This document shows positions 22,661 through 34,062 of a stretch of 64,000 nucleotides of DNA, in pieces (position 1 is the stretch's first letter; each line of letters begins with the position of its first letter). The position numbers were made by a program, and so were the translations under genes. Below the pieces are notes generated by a model. That model was given only the letters and a program-made list of their open reading frames with translations. It ran no database searches and was not told the origin of the DNA. Origin of the DNA: Oxytropis ochrocephala. Lineage: Eukaryota > Streptophyta > Magnoliopsida > Fabales > Fabaceae. Location: positions 115,248,663 to 115,312,662 of the forward strand of contig CM037090.1 of the NCBI GenBank assembly GCA_020916435.1, read 5' to 3'.

Positions 22661-23113
22661 CTAATCATTGGTTGAATTTGAAGTCGATCGGAGTTGATCT
22701 GAACCAAACAAATTTGGACACCAAAGATGAGAATGCAACATCTCTAACCATAACTCCCCATGCATATTAAGACAATGGTGCCTCAATTCACTAGGTCTCT
22801 TCACTGAAAATACTAAGTTTGATTTAGACTTCCATATCTGCATGCAGACCTCATTAGTGTATCCTTCCTCAATTTTTAATGAGAGAAGCCAGCCTACTGT
22901 CAGTAATTCAGCATTTGTTTGGGTATTACTCGTATCATAATCAATATATCTATCAAGAATAAATATATGTGAGTTAACAAGTCTTCTCCTCATCTTGCCA
23001 AAGTCAGTGACATCCATTTGTTTCATGAATCCTTTGAGACCTCTTGAACTTTCCAATGGATTGTAGAACACAACAATCAAGCATAAAAGACCCTTGGGAA
23101 TTTTATCAAACAC
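22661..23113 (-). CDS. Unrecognised 150-codon ORF
   Basis: An open minus-strand frame from ATG (23111-23113) to the stop at 22661. The frame is open upstream of the ATG for ~12 more codons ('QADITLKVFDKIPKG'). The composition is protein-like: 'LNMHGELWLEMLHSHLWC', 'FGKMRRRLVNSHIFILDRY'. I recognise no domain. Further apparent coding relics lie upstream at 23114-23640. It may be the tail of a decayed host gene or of a transposon. Only weak support that it is expressed. Confidence 0.3.
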   Translation of the reverse strand: MFDKIPKGLLCLIVVFYNPLESSRGLKGFMKQMDVTDFGKMRRRLVNSHIFILDRYIDYDTSNTQTNAELLTVGWLLSLKIEEGYTNEVCMQIWKSKSNLVFSVKRPSELRHHCLNMHGELWLEMLHSHLWCPNLFGSDQLRSTSNSTND

Positions 23114-23825
23114 CTTGAGGGTGATATCAGCCTGACCCTGTACATGAGAATTTTCACCATGGCCCTATTTAACAGAAACATTCAGCAAATTTATAAAGTG
23201 TAAGCATCCAGTTGGAAAGCAAATTCCACTAAAGGCTTTCTGTCGAGCATATGATGGGCATCCAAGAGCATGCTCATCCTTCCCAAAATTCCCCCGACAC
23301 TAAATTGAAATGCACCATGCTTTCAATCACGGGTAAGGCGATCATTCCAGAATTGAGTATCCCTTATGGCTGCTACTGAAATAAGTGGACATCCTTGCCT
23401 CAACAGAATGGGCATCGGTCGGCAACTCAACAAAAGGGGATAAATGTGGACCCAATATAAACAATGAGCATACACAGAATCAAAGGGTGCTAATCGATCA
23501 TAGAAATTGAGATTGTTCGTTTCAACAAGATTTTCAACAGGAACAGGACAATCAGAATCTATGAAATAGATGTGGGAGACATACCGGAGAGTAATACAGA
23601 CTTGGGTATTGGATGTGGGCTGATCTTCTACCGAGGGTAAAGTTCCGCTAGGATCGAGAAATCACCATCAGAGTCACCATTAGAGTGACAATGGCGGCAT
23701 CAGAGCCAACGACGATGGTTGCCAGATCGGAAGCGAGGGCAATCGAGAAATCACCAAAGTCACCATGAATCTGAAGGTGGTCCAGAGAGGATGAATCTGA
23801 AGGTTGAGAGGATGAATCGCACTCC
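23114..23825 (-). other. Coding-like relics without a recognised gene
   Basis: On the minus strand short frames read like protein, for example 'SCRPMPILLRQGCPLISV' (around 23400) and 'GRMSMLLDAHHMLDRKPL' (around 23230), interrupted by stops. They suggest a degraded gene continuous with 22661-23113. No family identified. 23640-23825 is a repetitive GA/TC-rich stretch. Confidence 0.3.
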
Positions 23826-24412
23826 TCAGACAAGGTCATCGGAATTGAGATCAACGATAATCAAGGATTCCAAGGCAGTGTCTGTGGTAGCGTTTGAATT
23901 GAATTCCAAATCTGAAGTCAGAATCGGTGTTGTTGAAGGAATCGAATAAGCAACACCATGGATGGAGGGAAAACAAATCTCTAATTTCCAGAGAAATTCC
24001 GCCCAAGAAGTGATCTGATGATTCCTATCCATCCATTGATACCATGTGAGTGCTGCGCCATCGAGGTAGGACGAGGCAATGGCGAGGCGTTGATCTTCGG
24101 GTGTTTGTTGGTGAATGAAAAAGTGAGAGATCACGAAGATCCAATCATGGACATGTGTACCATCGAATCGAAAAATAGGGAGTAGTGAAGAACTCATGGT
24201 AGGGAGGGGTTCAACACAATGAAAACACCATTGTTACGCTCTCAGAATTTGAAGACTGAGATACCTCCTAAAGAAAGGTTAAAGAGAGAAAATAGATTTT
24301 GATTATATTTCATTGATACTAATTATGAGGTCACTACAATGCTTATACAAGCTAGTGGATACACACCATAGAGGAGGATACATCACCCACACACTATCAT
24401 TACAACCTAACA
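23826..24412 (-). mobile_element. Chromovirus (Reina-like) 5' fragment: LTR and gag start
   Basis: A short LTR runs on the minus strand from TGTTAGG (24412) to GCGTAACA (24232), 181 bp. Then comes the leader and a gag frame starting at 24197, encoding 'LPIFRFDGTHVHDWIFVI', 'ASSYLDGAALTWYQWMD' and 'SWAEFLWKLEICF', the Ty3/gypsy chromovirus gag pattern. The frame ends at 23826 after ~123 codons, where sequence of another kind begins. No protease, RT or second LTR follows. The very short LTR favours the Reina lineage. Confidence 0.65.
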
Positions 24413-25937
24413 AACTATTTAAAGACAATGCCGAAAAAGCCCCTTCTAGAATATACTGAAAGAGTTATTATTTCTTTAACCTCCATGATCATATCAACGG
24501 GAAATCAAACAAATCGCAGAAAGACGCTAAACACCAATAGCACTTAAACGACGAATCAAGAAAAAAATACGAAATAAAAGGTAGATCTATGTGGTAACCA
24601 CTTATTTAGATAAAAAAGACGAGAAAAAAACAATATAGAGGGGTGATTCGAGACCAAAAACTGACCTAAAACCATCCCCTTTTGGTAGGTGAGCAAGAAA
24701 GAAGCGAAAAGTAGAGAGAAAGTTGAGAGTGACGGCTAGAGTTTGAAGAGGATATTATCTTTAATTTTTTATGTATAGATTATCTTTAATTTTTTATGTA
24801 TAGATTATCTTTAATTTTTATTTTGATTACATTACTATTTTGTCTTTTTTGACTATACAAGAATTACTCGGTTACAAAAACACATAATCGATTTTTAGAG
24901 AAGCGAAACTTATCAAAAATTAACAAAAACAATACTAAAAGTTTAAGATCGATTTCTGGCTTGCATTTCAAAAAATTGCCTTGTGAATATTAGGTGTGTC
25001 TTGCTTAAAGTTAAGCAAGAATATTAGGCGAACAAACAGATGTTACTGGACAACGGTAGGAAATTTGCATGTCCTGCTTGAAAAATATGAGTGGGTGAAA
25101 AATGTGGCTAATCGAGTTACATGTTGGCATTGACAAATCATATATTATTTTTTCTTTTAATTTAAAATGTTGATAAGGATAAATTAATCAAATCCCAAAT
25201 TAAATTAGGGTTCTTCATTTCTAAAAAAACCCCTCACCACCATACCACTACCATCACCATATCTCTCTCAAGACTCAACACAATCTATCCCCTTCATTAA
25301 CTTTGCATAATTTATGGGAGCTTATATCAAATCCATGTAGAGGAGTTCCTCTTAAAATGTGGTTTAGGCCAAACTCAATCCTACAAAACCGGCTTGTAAG
25401 GTGAGGGTTTCACATTCATTATATACTCTTTTGAGATCATATCTCTAGTCAATGCGAGACTTGGGTTTCTGCCAATAGTTTCAGCCCTGGCGCACGGTTA
25501 CAAAAGCCGTAGAATCCATAGAAGAGAGAGAAAGGTAGATTTGGAAGTTATGAGAAGAGAGAATGGTGGTTAGGGTCTCTCTCTTTCAAGACTAGAAAGC
25601 TTTGATTTTGGGTCTTCACCAAGTTGTTTTTTGTGAGTGGAGGGTTGATATCGACTACCCAAAACAGAGAGAATCGTGTGGAGGGTTGATAATCGACTAC
25701 CAGATGAACTGAACAAAATTTCATCAACCAATAACTAAAGAGAGAGAGAGAGAGCGAACCCCATCTAAGGCGTCAAAGCCAATCCATTGTTGAGCTGAAC
25801 TACACCATACTTTGAAGCAACTCTTGCTAACACCGAAATAGAGGAAGCAGATAAAGAGAGGAACGGAATCACCAAGTGCACAAAACTATTGATTATAAAC
25901 CCTCCCACCCTCTCTTTCTCCCTATTTTCCTCTCTCA

Positions 25938-25940
<3 letters not shown>
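24413..25940. other. Intergenic DNA with small repeats
   Basis: 24747-24825 holds 2.8 tandem copies of a ~29-bp unit 'gattatctttaattttttatgtata'-like. 25365-25470 contains 'aaccggcttgtaaggtgagg', a phrase common in dispersed legume repeats. 'cccaaattaaattagggtt' at 25194-25212 is inverted at 26135-26153, so 25190-26155 may be one decayed inverted-repeat element. 25738-25755 is (AG)n. No gene supported. Confidence 0.45.

Positions 25941-25941
<1 letters not shown>

Positions 25942-26014
<73 letters not shown>
25942..26014. repeat. (TA)n microsatellite, ~36 units
   Basis: Uninterrupted TA dinucleotide run of 73 bases. The long Ile/Tyr ORF through it is an artefact. Confidence 0.95.
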
Positions 26015-26018
<4 letters not shown>

Positions 26019-26777
26019 ATCAGTCCACCCTCCCCCCAAATTTGGGGATTGACATTGCAGGCTTGTTGAATGATTGTGGAGGGTTGGTGTAAGAGAAGTC
26101 GGAGAGAAAGAGAAAGAAGAACAGGAGAAAAAAAACCCTAATTTAATTTGGGGATCAATTATTTTTTCAAGTCAGCATATATCAATTTTTTAGCTTCATT
26201 CCTTTTTTATTTTCTTTTTCTTGATGTACCAAAAAAATATTGGTAGTAATTCATTCTAGTTTTACTACTTGTAATAAGTCACTTTCATACATGTAATTTT
26301 CTGTTTTTGTAGATTGCCATGTCACCCTCTGGTGACTGGCCAAGCAGGTTGCAGGTTGAGTCCCTTAAATACACTTTGTAAGTCAACCAATATAATACAA
26401 TTCATTTGAGTCAATCACATTGATTACTCAAGCTTACCAAATGCTGTTATCGTTGTAACTAACTTTCACAAGAGTGAGTGAGAGAATGATCGGTGATCCA
26501 ACAAAAAATGCCAACTTGTAACTCCGTGAGGCACAACAGAAGATGACTCACAAAGAGTACATTTAAAAAATATTATTTTGTAAGGACTATTTAAAAAAAT
26601 GCAGTGACTTATTTGGAAAATCTCTTTGTTTACGGGGACAAAAAAATATATTTAAGCCTACAAATTTATATTATTTTACACATAATTTTTCATCCTAAAA
26701 TTTCATTCTTCTGTTTTATCAAGCCCCAAACTTGTTTATTGTCAAAAAAATTCTTGCTTTTTTTTTTTTACTTCAAT
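26015..26777. other. Intergenic DNA, nothing recognised
   Basis: AT-rich, no domain or repeat structure beyond the inverted phrase noted for 24413-25940. Confidence 0.4.
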
Positions 26778-26963
26778 ATGAGTCCCAATAAGTGGAATTA
26801 TTATCAAGCTTATTCTAATTATTTGCAAAGCCAACAACCCCTTACTGATGACAATTCTCAAAATCTCCAACCTTTTATATTTCCATCACCACCACTAACC
26901 AATCTCACGGATGTTTATTTTTCATTATTTGTGTCAAAACTTTACACCTTAATATGCCTGTGA
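26778..26963 (+). other. Short ORF, possible PIF/Harbinger ORF1-like N-terminus
   Basis: From ATG at 26778 the frame encodes 'MSPNKWNYYQAYSNYLQS', then Q/N/P-rich sequence and 'FIFPSPPLTN', ending at 26963. N/Y/Q/P-rich starts like this occur in the Myb-like ORF1 of plant PIF/Harbinger elements and related proteins. That resemblance is only compositional. No continuation is seen before the Tat element at 27235. Confidence 0.25.
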
Positions 26964-27234
26964 TTAATTCATTAACTTCTTTTAAGGTGAACGACCCACT
27001 TCATATTATCTTGATAATCCTATCCTTCTTAGTTTCATAACCTTTTTGACTCTTGGTTTCAAAAATATCTTATTGATTCTCGGACATCTCACGGTGTCGT
27101 CAAGTTACTATATATGTCAACGCCCTTGTCTGATACAAGCAAAAGTTCTCCATGCTGCATGATAGTCTCCATGATGCATGATGGTGTTAACTTCTCTAGT
27201 GAATACTCTAACTCTAATGGGGATGTATGAGGTA

Positions 27235-27606
27235 TGTTACGGTGAAAACATACTCATACTATTTACACCCGCACTTCTTAAAACAAAATGATTGGACCTC
27301 CAAACAACCAAGGCCCATACTCACTCATCAAACGGCCTACAATACGCCTCCTCACTGAACGGTTCAGATCATCACACTCAAGTGCCCTTTAAACCTATAA
27401 ATACAGCATTTACTGCTAAGAGAGAGGTACAATTATCACATTAAACTTGCAATAACTCTTCAACCACTGACTTTAGCATCAGAGTGACTTTGAAGGTACA
27501 CCCACCTCGTCTCGGATCAGCAATCTCGGACGTAATCGTTATTGATCAACCTCATCACCTACCTACTATCTCGGATCGGCAAGATCCACAGATACGGTAC
27601 ACAACA
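27235..27606 (+). repeat. 5' LTR of the Tat element
   Basis: TGTTACGG...ACAACA, with TATA box CCTATAAATA at 27394-27403, followed by the transcript region. Differences from the 3' LTR are mostly point changes and a 5-bp indel near 27430, unlike the CAG/CTG indel pattern of the Athila elements. Confidence 0.92.
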
Positions 27607-27607
27607 T

Positions 27608-27623
27608 TGGCGACCACAGTGGG
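27608..27623 (+). other. Primer-binding site of the Tat element
   Basis: TGGCGACCACAGTGGG, one base after the LTR. It is similar in form to the Ogre site (TGGCGAC..). The matching tRNA cannot be named with certainty. Confidence 0.75.
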
Positions 27624-27666
27624 AGTATCTTGAATTCAAATACTTTCACCTTTTTTCTGATCAATA

Positions 27667-29222
27667 ATGGCCCCCGAATTAAGGTCTGGTTTACGTTTGG
27701 CGAGTATCGTTCAACCAGCTCGCAATCAACCCCGTCTTGGGTGAACTCCGGAAGGAGTAGCAGTGACTTAATCCATATCGGATCAAAATGCTGATCATAG
27801 AATCTCGGCTCGAGCCCGACTTCCCTCACCTCCTGCAGTCCATCCAGTTCCTGTAGACGCCGTAAAGCAGCTGGTCCGAATTTTAAATCAACACAATGAA
27901 GCTGACCAGGCTCAGAGCCTCCGGATTTCAGAGCTGGAAGCCGAGATTGCAGTATACCGAGCTCGGGATATTGCAGACCAGAATTCTCCACAACGTTATG
28001 CTCCCCTGGTTAACCCGGTAGCAGAACCTGAGGAACTCAGTAGGTTTCCCGAGCCGCGAAGGCGGCATCATTCTCCCCCAAGACGACGTCACTTTCATCG
28101 CTCCCCCCCGAGAAGACAGGGAAGAGAAGAACCTCGGACACCCCCTGGAATCACGGAAGACACTGGGGAGGAATACTCGTCTTTTGCTTCGTCCTCACCA
28201 CAAAGGCGACGTTCTAGAAGTCGGGAGGCACCTCAGAGGCGAGAACATCGTCGTCACCATGCTAGAAGAACCCCGGAGCGAAGACAACAACGCTCCAGAT
28301 ATCAGCCTCGACAACCTCCGATCCAAGCGACGGCTCAGGAAGTTCCAGCCCCGAGAAGAGGACCGTTTACTTCTGAAATAGATTATTTCCCCATTCCCCG
28401 CGGTTTGGAAAAGCCCCCAGAGCATTTAAAAATCTACGACGGACTCGGAGATCCGGATGTTCACTTAGAGTACTACGAGACAATAATGCAATACCGGAAC
28501 ACCCCAGGTGAGATAATGTGTAGACTTTTCTCCCTCACCCTTGATAAACCCGCAGGTTTATGGTTCAGGGACATTCCGGCAAACTCGATCTCATCCTGGG
28601 AGAAACTCTCCAAGCTATTTTCCGCAAGTTTTGCACACTCCAAAGTTAGGCCGAAGTCATGGATGGTTTTGCATGCAGTACACCAAACAGATGACAAGTC
28701 TATCCGATCTTTCATTGTGAGGTTCAACGCTGAAGCAGGGAAGGTGCATGGTTTGAATGAGGATTTTCGTCTATATTTCCTATCCTAGGGTTTGCGCAAA
28801 GCACTTTATTCCAAACAGATGTAAGCATAAACCAACCCTCAACTTTAGGGGAGTTCCTCCGACTTTCGGAAAAGTACATAGATCATGAGGAAGGTGATGA
28901 AGCAAGTAAGTTCTTTGTTAAACACAGAGCCAACCAATCCAAAGAGATTAGGCCTCGGACAGATAGGGGAAACCCGAACACAGAAAATACTCGGAGATTC
29001 CAAACCATTGGCCCATCTAGGGAATTCAAACCTAGGCTCGGAAGACATCAGGACTACGCCGAACTCATTTGTGGCAGGGAGAAAATACTGCAAGAATGAC
29101 AGAACAATGAGTTTAAACAGGTAAGATATCTCGATCCTATCGCTCCAAGACCAGGATTAAGAAGTAACAAGTATTGCCGTTATCATCAAAGTGTCGGCCA
29201 TGACACAAATCGCTGCAACGCG
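27667..29222 (+). pseudogene. gag: gag of the Tat element (two early stops, one stop and a frameshift later)
   Basis: ATG at 27667 opens a frame that holds TGA (27742) and TAA (27775) and then stays open to a TAG at 28786. An arginine-rich basic stretch (about 28050-28340, 'RRRHHSPPRRRHFHR') precedes the capsid domain, with 'PPEHLKIYDGLGDPDVHL', 'DKPAGLWFRDIPANSISSW' and 'DDKSIRSFIVRFNAEAG'. After a frameshift near 28818 the C-terminal gag resumes and ends in the zinc-knuckle-like 'YCRYHQSVGHDTNRC' (29173-29217). The first two nonsense codons are each one C-to-T change from a sense codon, consistent with deamination of methylated DNA. Confidence 0.85.
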
Positions 29223-30074
29223 TTGAAAGACGATATTGAAGACCTTATCAAAAAGGGAAAGCTCGGACAGTACGTCAAAAAACCATACCAGCAAGACAAA
29301 GACGTCAAACATGAGAAGAACATTGACGACGTGAAAGGCAAAAACATCATGGAGGATTACAAAGAGGAACCAGACACCCGGAGACACAGGGCACGACCGG
29401 TTGTAATTGTAATCTCAGGTGGGGAGATTGAGGGAGAAACAGCCAGGACAATTAAAAGAAAATGGAAAGAAATTCAGTGTGTAGCTTCCACTTCGTCAAC
29501 TCAAATTTTAGCAACTCGTCCTCCTTTGTCCTTTGGGGACGAGAACCTACTGAACGGGAAGGTAAATAAAGACATTCCGCTGTTAATCTCGGCGGTGATG
29601 GCTGAAACTGAAATAAGGAGGATCCTGATTGACCAAGGCAGCTCTTGTGACATTATGTTTTTCGATGTGTTGGAAAAGATTGGAATCTCACCAAAGGAAC
29701 TATTCCCTTATCGCGGAACGGACCTTTCTGGTTTCAATGGATCCCGAACCAGACCAATGGGTTATGTCGACTTGAGAGTCACTTTTGGGGAGGAACCTTT
29801 AACTCGTACTGTGTTAACGAAATTTATGGTGTTACCTTGCCCATCAATATACAATTGCATCATCAGAAGACCAACGTTGGGCAAGCTCGGAGCTGTTACA
29901 TCTACGGTACATTTGAAAATGAAGTTTCATTCTCAGTGTAACAAAATCATAACTGTCAATGCCGACTTAGAGTCATCTGAAAGATGTTATTACCTACTTC
30001 TCAAAGCTGAAGTCGCCGCAAGAGAGGAAGCCAGCTTACATCGAAAGAAGCCTCTACAAGAGACGATAAGATGA
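29223..30074 (+). pseudogene. pro: gag C-terminus and aspartic protease of the Tat element
   Basis: The open frame runs on directly from the zinc-knuckle region ('NALKDDIEDLIKKGKLG'). It passes a basic linker and reaches the retropepsin-like domain: 'IPLLISAVMAETEIRRIL' then 'IDQGSSCDIMFFDVLEKIG', with D-Q-G-S at the active site, where Tat elements often have DQGSS or DTGSS. 'FMVLPCPSIYNCIIRRPTL' is the protease flap/C-terminal part; the usual glycine of 'GRP' is Arg here. The protease would cleave gag-pol inside the particle. The frame stops at 30074 and overlaps the next frame by four bases. Confidence 0.82.
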
Positions 30075-31747
30075 AGTTCTCCGAAATCAATGTGACGGAT
30101 TTGGATGCACCGTATGACCCTAATAGCTCGGATGAAAAGAATGATGGCACACCATCTCTAAAGTACGAGAAGAAGCTAGAACGGCCAAAAACCGATGGTG
30201 AATTCGTCAAAGTAGTTTTGGGAGACGACCCTGAAAAGACTGTAAAAATTGGTGCAGAGCTTCCAGACGAGATCAAAGCAGAATTAACCCAGTGCTTGAG
30301 GGAGCACGCCGATCTATTTGCATGGTCGGCCGAAGATATGCCCGACATTCCATCTGAGGTCGCTTGTCATCACTTATCTATATATCCTGATGCGAAGTGG
30401 GTTGCCTAGCGCAAAAGGGTTCAAAGTATAGAAAAGATGGAACCAACAGCAAAAGCAGTGGACGATTTAGTTAAAGCTAAATTTGTAAATGAGGTCAAGT
30501 ACACCACTTGGCTCTCGAATCCTGTACTTGTTAAGAAATCTAATGGAAAATGGCGTATGTGCATTTATTATACCGATCTTAATAGGTCATGTCCGAAAGA
30601 CGCTTTTCCGGTCCCAAATATTGATCGCTTAGTTGACCACGCATCAGGATTTTGCCTGTTATCATTCATGGATGCATATTCAGGTTATAATCAAATCCCG
30701 ATGTTTCCCCCCGATCAAGAGAAGACCGCATTCATGACTGAACGCGAAAATTTTTGTTACCGAGTTATGCCTTTCGGTCTAAAAAATGCAAGAGCGATGT
30801 ATCAGAGAATGATGAATAAAGTCTTCAAAAACCAGATCGGGCGAATTGTGGAAGTTTACTTGGACGATATGATCGCAAAAAGTAAACAAGCAGATTGTCA
30901 TGTCGCCGACCTTAAAGAGATTTTTGTCGAGATAAGGAAAAACAGGATGAGACTAAATCCGGAAAAATGCACATTCGATGTCAAAGCTGGAAAGTTCTTG
31001 GGATTCTACCTCACTGAAAGAGGTATTGAGGCAAATCCAGACAAATGCAAGGCGGTAACTGAGATGAAAACTCCAAGCACAAAGAAGGAAGTTCAGAAAT
31101 TAAATGGCATGATTGCAGTTCTGTCTCGTTTTATCTCAAATGTCGCTTTCAAATCACTACCTCTTTTTAAACTTTTAAAAAAGGAGTCCGAGTTTGTCTG
31201 GACTACAGAACGGGATGAGGCGCTCACCCAACTGAAAAAGGTATTATCAGAACCTCCAATATTAACCCGACCTGAACTCGGGGAAGTATTATATTTATAT
31301 CTCTCGATATCTGACGAAGCATTAGGAGCAGTACTGGTCCGAGAGACAAAAGAAGGGCAGAGTCCAGTTTACTTTGTGAGGAAAGCTCTACAAGGACCAG
31401 AAGTCCGGTATCAAAAAATAGAGAAAATTGCTTTGGCCTTAGTAATAGCAACTCGGCGTCTCCGACCTTATTTTGTATCTCACCAAGTGGTTGTTCGAAC
31501 GAACCACCCAATCCGACAAATTTTGCCTCGGCCAGATCTTTCAGGAAGGATAATAAAATGGCCTGTGGAGTTGTCCGAGTTCGGCATCAAATATGAATCA
31601 AGACCGGCAATGAAAGCCCAAGTGTTAGCCGATTTTGTGGCAGAAATGACTTCAGCAGAATCAGAGGATGAGATATGGACAATCGATGTGGATGGATCTT
31701 CAATCCCAAGGGGAGTGGAGCTGGAATCATCCTTGAGAGTCCTTTAG
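30071..31747 (+). pseudogene. Reverse transcriptase and RNase H of the Tat element
   Basis: A first frame (30071-30409) ends at TAG 30407, then the RT resumes at 30437. RT signatures in order: 'LVKKSNGKWRMCIYYTDLN', 'FMDAYSGYNQIPM', 'MPFGLKNARAMYQRMMN' and the catalytic box 'VYLDDMIAKSKQ' (YLDD, about 30855-30890). Then come the thumb and 'LSISDEALGAVLV' of the first RNase H (usual first Asp replaced by Ser-Asp spacing; activity unclear), ending with 'ATRRLRPYFVSHQVVVRTNH'. This polymerase copies element RNA into DNA in the particle. A frame break near 31715 separates it from the second RNase H. Confidence 0.88.
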
Positions 31748-32191
31748 GAGTCGTTATAGAATTATCACTCACTTTCAAGTTTTCAACCTCCAATAATCCA
31801 AGCAGAATATGAAGCATGCATCGCGGGTCTCCGATTGGCTTTAGACCTCCGAATCACTCGGTTAAATCTCAATACCGACTCGCTCCTTGTTGTCTCCCAG
31901 ATCGGGGGACAGTACGAAGCAAAAGAGCTGATTCTCCAAAAATATTTGAATCATATAAGAGTATTGCTCACCCAATTTCGCTCTGCCGAGATTAAGCACG
32001 TTCCGAGAACGAATAATATTCAGGCCGATGTTCTTTCAAAGTTAGCGAGCACCAAGACGCTGGGAAATCACCGATCGGTAATACAAGAAATCCTCAGCAA
32101 ACCTAGTATTGAAGACGACTTACACTTGATTTCATCAGTGTACGTGGTAGTGAAAGAGAAACTTGGATTGCTCCCATTTTCGACTACATAA
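31675..32191 (+). pseudogene. Archaeal-type RNase H (second RNase H) of the Tat element
   Basis: 'IWTIDVDGSSIPRG' opens a second RNase H fold (D-G-S motif). After a frameshift near 31715 and a stop near 31811, 'ALDLRITRLNLNTDSLLVVSQ' and 'VPRTNNIQADVLSKLAST' give the later Asp residues of the archaeal-type RNase H known in Tat elements. Presence of two RNases H in tandem is diagnostic of the lineage. Broken into at least two frames. Confidence 0.8.
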
Positions 32192-32205
32192 CATCGGGGG
32201 TAGAA

Positions 32206-33399
32206 CCTTCTGATCCCAGAATAGCCAAGATCGTCCGGAGAAAGCTTCTTTTGCAGTGTTCAATGGACATCTTTATAAGAAGGCACTTTCTTCACCTTTG
32301 TTAAAATGCATAGAACGCGATGGAGGCCGACTATGTGTTGGTTGAAATTCATGAAGGAATTTTTGGCCAACATCTAGGTGGTAGGTCCTTAACCAGGAAA
32401 GTGTTAAGGGCGGGATACTTTTGGCCAACCATGGAAGCTGATGCGAGGAATTATGTGAAGAAATGTCTGAAGTGCCAAATTCATGCAAACGTTCATTTCG
32501 CACCTCCTACCGGTCTCACAACTCTCTCCTCCCCATGGCCTTTTGCATGGTGGGGGATAGACCTTCTAGGAACTTTTCCAAAGGCCCCAGGGAAAATCAA
32601 ATTCTTAATTGTGGCGGTAGACTACTTTACTAAATGGATTGAGGCCAAACCATTGTCCGTCATAAGTGCAAAAAAATGTATATCTTTCTTCAGAAAATAG
32701 ATTATTACCAGGTTCGGGTTACCCGAGGTGGTAATCACAAACAATGGAACTCTATTCGCTGATAAAGGATTCAAGAAATTAATGTCCGATTTAAGAATCA
32801 AACATCGATTCACTTCGGTAGAGCATCCTCAAACAAATGGTCAGGTAGAATCAGCAAATAAAGTAGTTCTCAACGGTTTAAAGAAGAGGTTAGACGATGC
32901 TAAGGGAAACTGGGTTGAAGAGCTCCCTTATGTTTTATGGGCATATAGAACTACTCCCCAAAGCTCCACTGGAGAAACACCGTTCCGACTATCCTATGGA
33001 AGTGAAGCAATCATCCCGGTGGAAATTGGAGAATTAACTTGGAGGACTTCAAACCCGAAATCACCTAAAGATAATGGTCGGGCTTTAAGAGAAGAACTGG
33101 ACCTAGTAGAAGGAGTCCGAGATCACGCGTCCCTTAAAGAAGCAATTACCAAACAAAGGGTAGCAACTCGCTATAATCAGAAAGTCCTCCCAAGAGATTT
33201 CGATGTCGGTGATCTCGTCTTGAGGAGGGCCGACGTTAGTCTAAAGAATGCGTCGCAAGGCAAACTAGCCCCGAACTGGGAAGGTCCATATCGGGTTATT
33301 TTGAGAACTGGAAATGGAGCCTTCGAGTTAGAAACACTAGGAGGAAAGACGATCCCAAGAACGTGGAATGCCACCAAGCTCAAGAAATATTACAGTTAA
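32206..33399 (+). pseudogene. Integrase of the Tat element
   Basis: The zinc-binding H-H-C-C region includes 'RKVLRAGYFWPTMEADA' and 'CLKCQIHA' (about 32395-32490). The catalytic core has the first Asp in 'WGIDLLGTF' and 'VAVDYFTKWIEAKPL'. Where ISDNGT is expected, the sequence reads 'VVITNNGTLFADKGF', so the second catalytic Asp is Asn. The Glu in 'QTNGQVESANKVVLNGL' is kept. A TAG at 32698 breaks the frame. The C-terminal part has 'KLAPNWEGPYRVI' (GPY/F-type) and 'TWNATKLKKYYS', and ends at 33399. The enzyme would insert the DNA copy into chromosomes; this copy is inactive. Confidence 0.88.
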
Positions 33400-33449
33400 A
33401 TTCCAAGAATGGTGTATGACTCTTAGCATACGGAAATCGTCTCCCTGAC

Positions 33450-33664
33450 ATTAATAGACTTAGCTTTTTCAAAGAATTCTATTCCGATATTGCTTAAATA
33501 GACTTAGCTTTTTCAAAGCATTCTATTCTGGTATTGCTTAAATAGACGTAGCTTTTTCAAAGCATTCTATTCCGATATTGCTTAAATAGACTTAGCTTTT
33601 TCAAAGCATTCTATTCCGATATTGCTTAAATAGACTTAGCTTTTTTAAAGCATTCTATTCCGTT
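33450..33664 (+). repeat. 44-bp tandem repeat, ~4.9 copies, in the Tat element
   Basis: Unit begins 'aaatagacttagctttttca' and continues 'aagcattctattccgatatt' plus 'gctt'. Copies are near-identical. Tandem repeats between integrase and the antisense ORF are common in Tat elements. Confidence 0.9.
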
Positions 33665-34062
33665 GTTACAACGTTGTTATTTAATCTCGCCCACTAGAAA
33701 TAAACTTTTAAATGAAATCTACCGAACTGAGATTAAACAGGGGAGTAAGATGGACAAAGTTATCCCAAAAACAAAAATGGATCAGTAAGAATAAGGTTTT
33801 ACTACAAGAAATCCAAGGAGTATCCACACACAAAATGAGCTATGGAAATAAACGAACTTATAATGTGATTACAAAATATCCCGGTTACGGCCGGATCCTC
33901 AAGTTCGAAGAAATAAAAACAAAAACAGTAACAGTTAGGTCGATTTGAAAGGATAGACGACCCTAGACACTTGATCAGTTACTGGGTCGAACTCAACAAT
34001 ATGTCCATCATGAACTGAAAACTCTGTTTTAAAAATATCGGGATCGGCAACAAAATCGGGAA
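33665..34062. other. Tat element spacer downstream of integrase
   Basis: A 78-codon plus-strand frame (33712-33948) is present but not recognisable. Likely 3' UTR of both the sense genes and the antisense ORF. Confidence 0.5.

Noticed and set aside
25889..26092. ORF through the TA run
   Set aside because: Alternating Ile/Tyr from a microsatellite.
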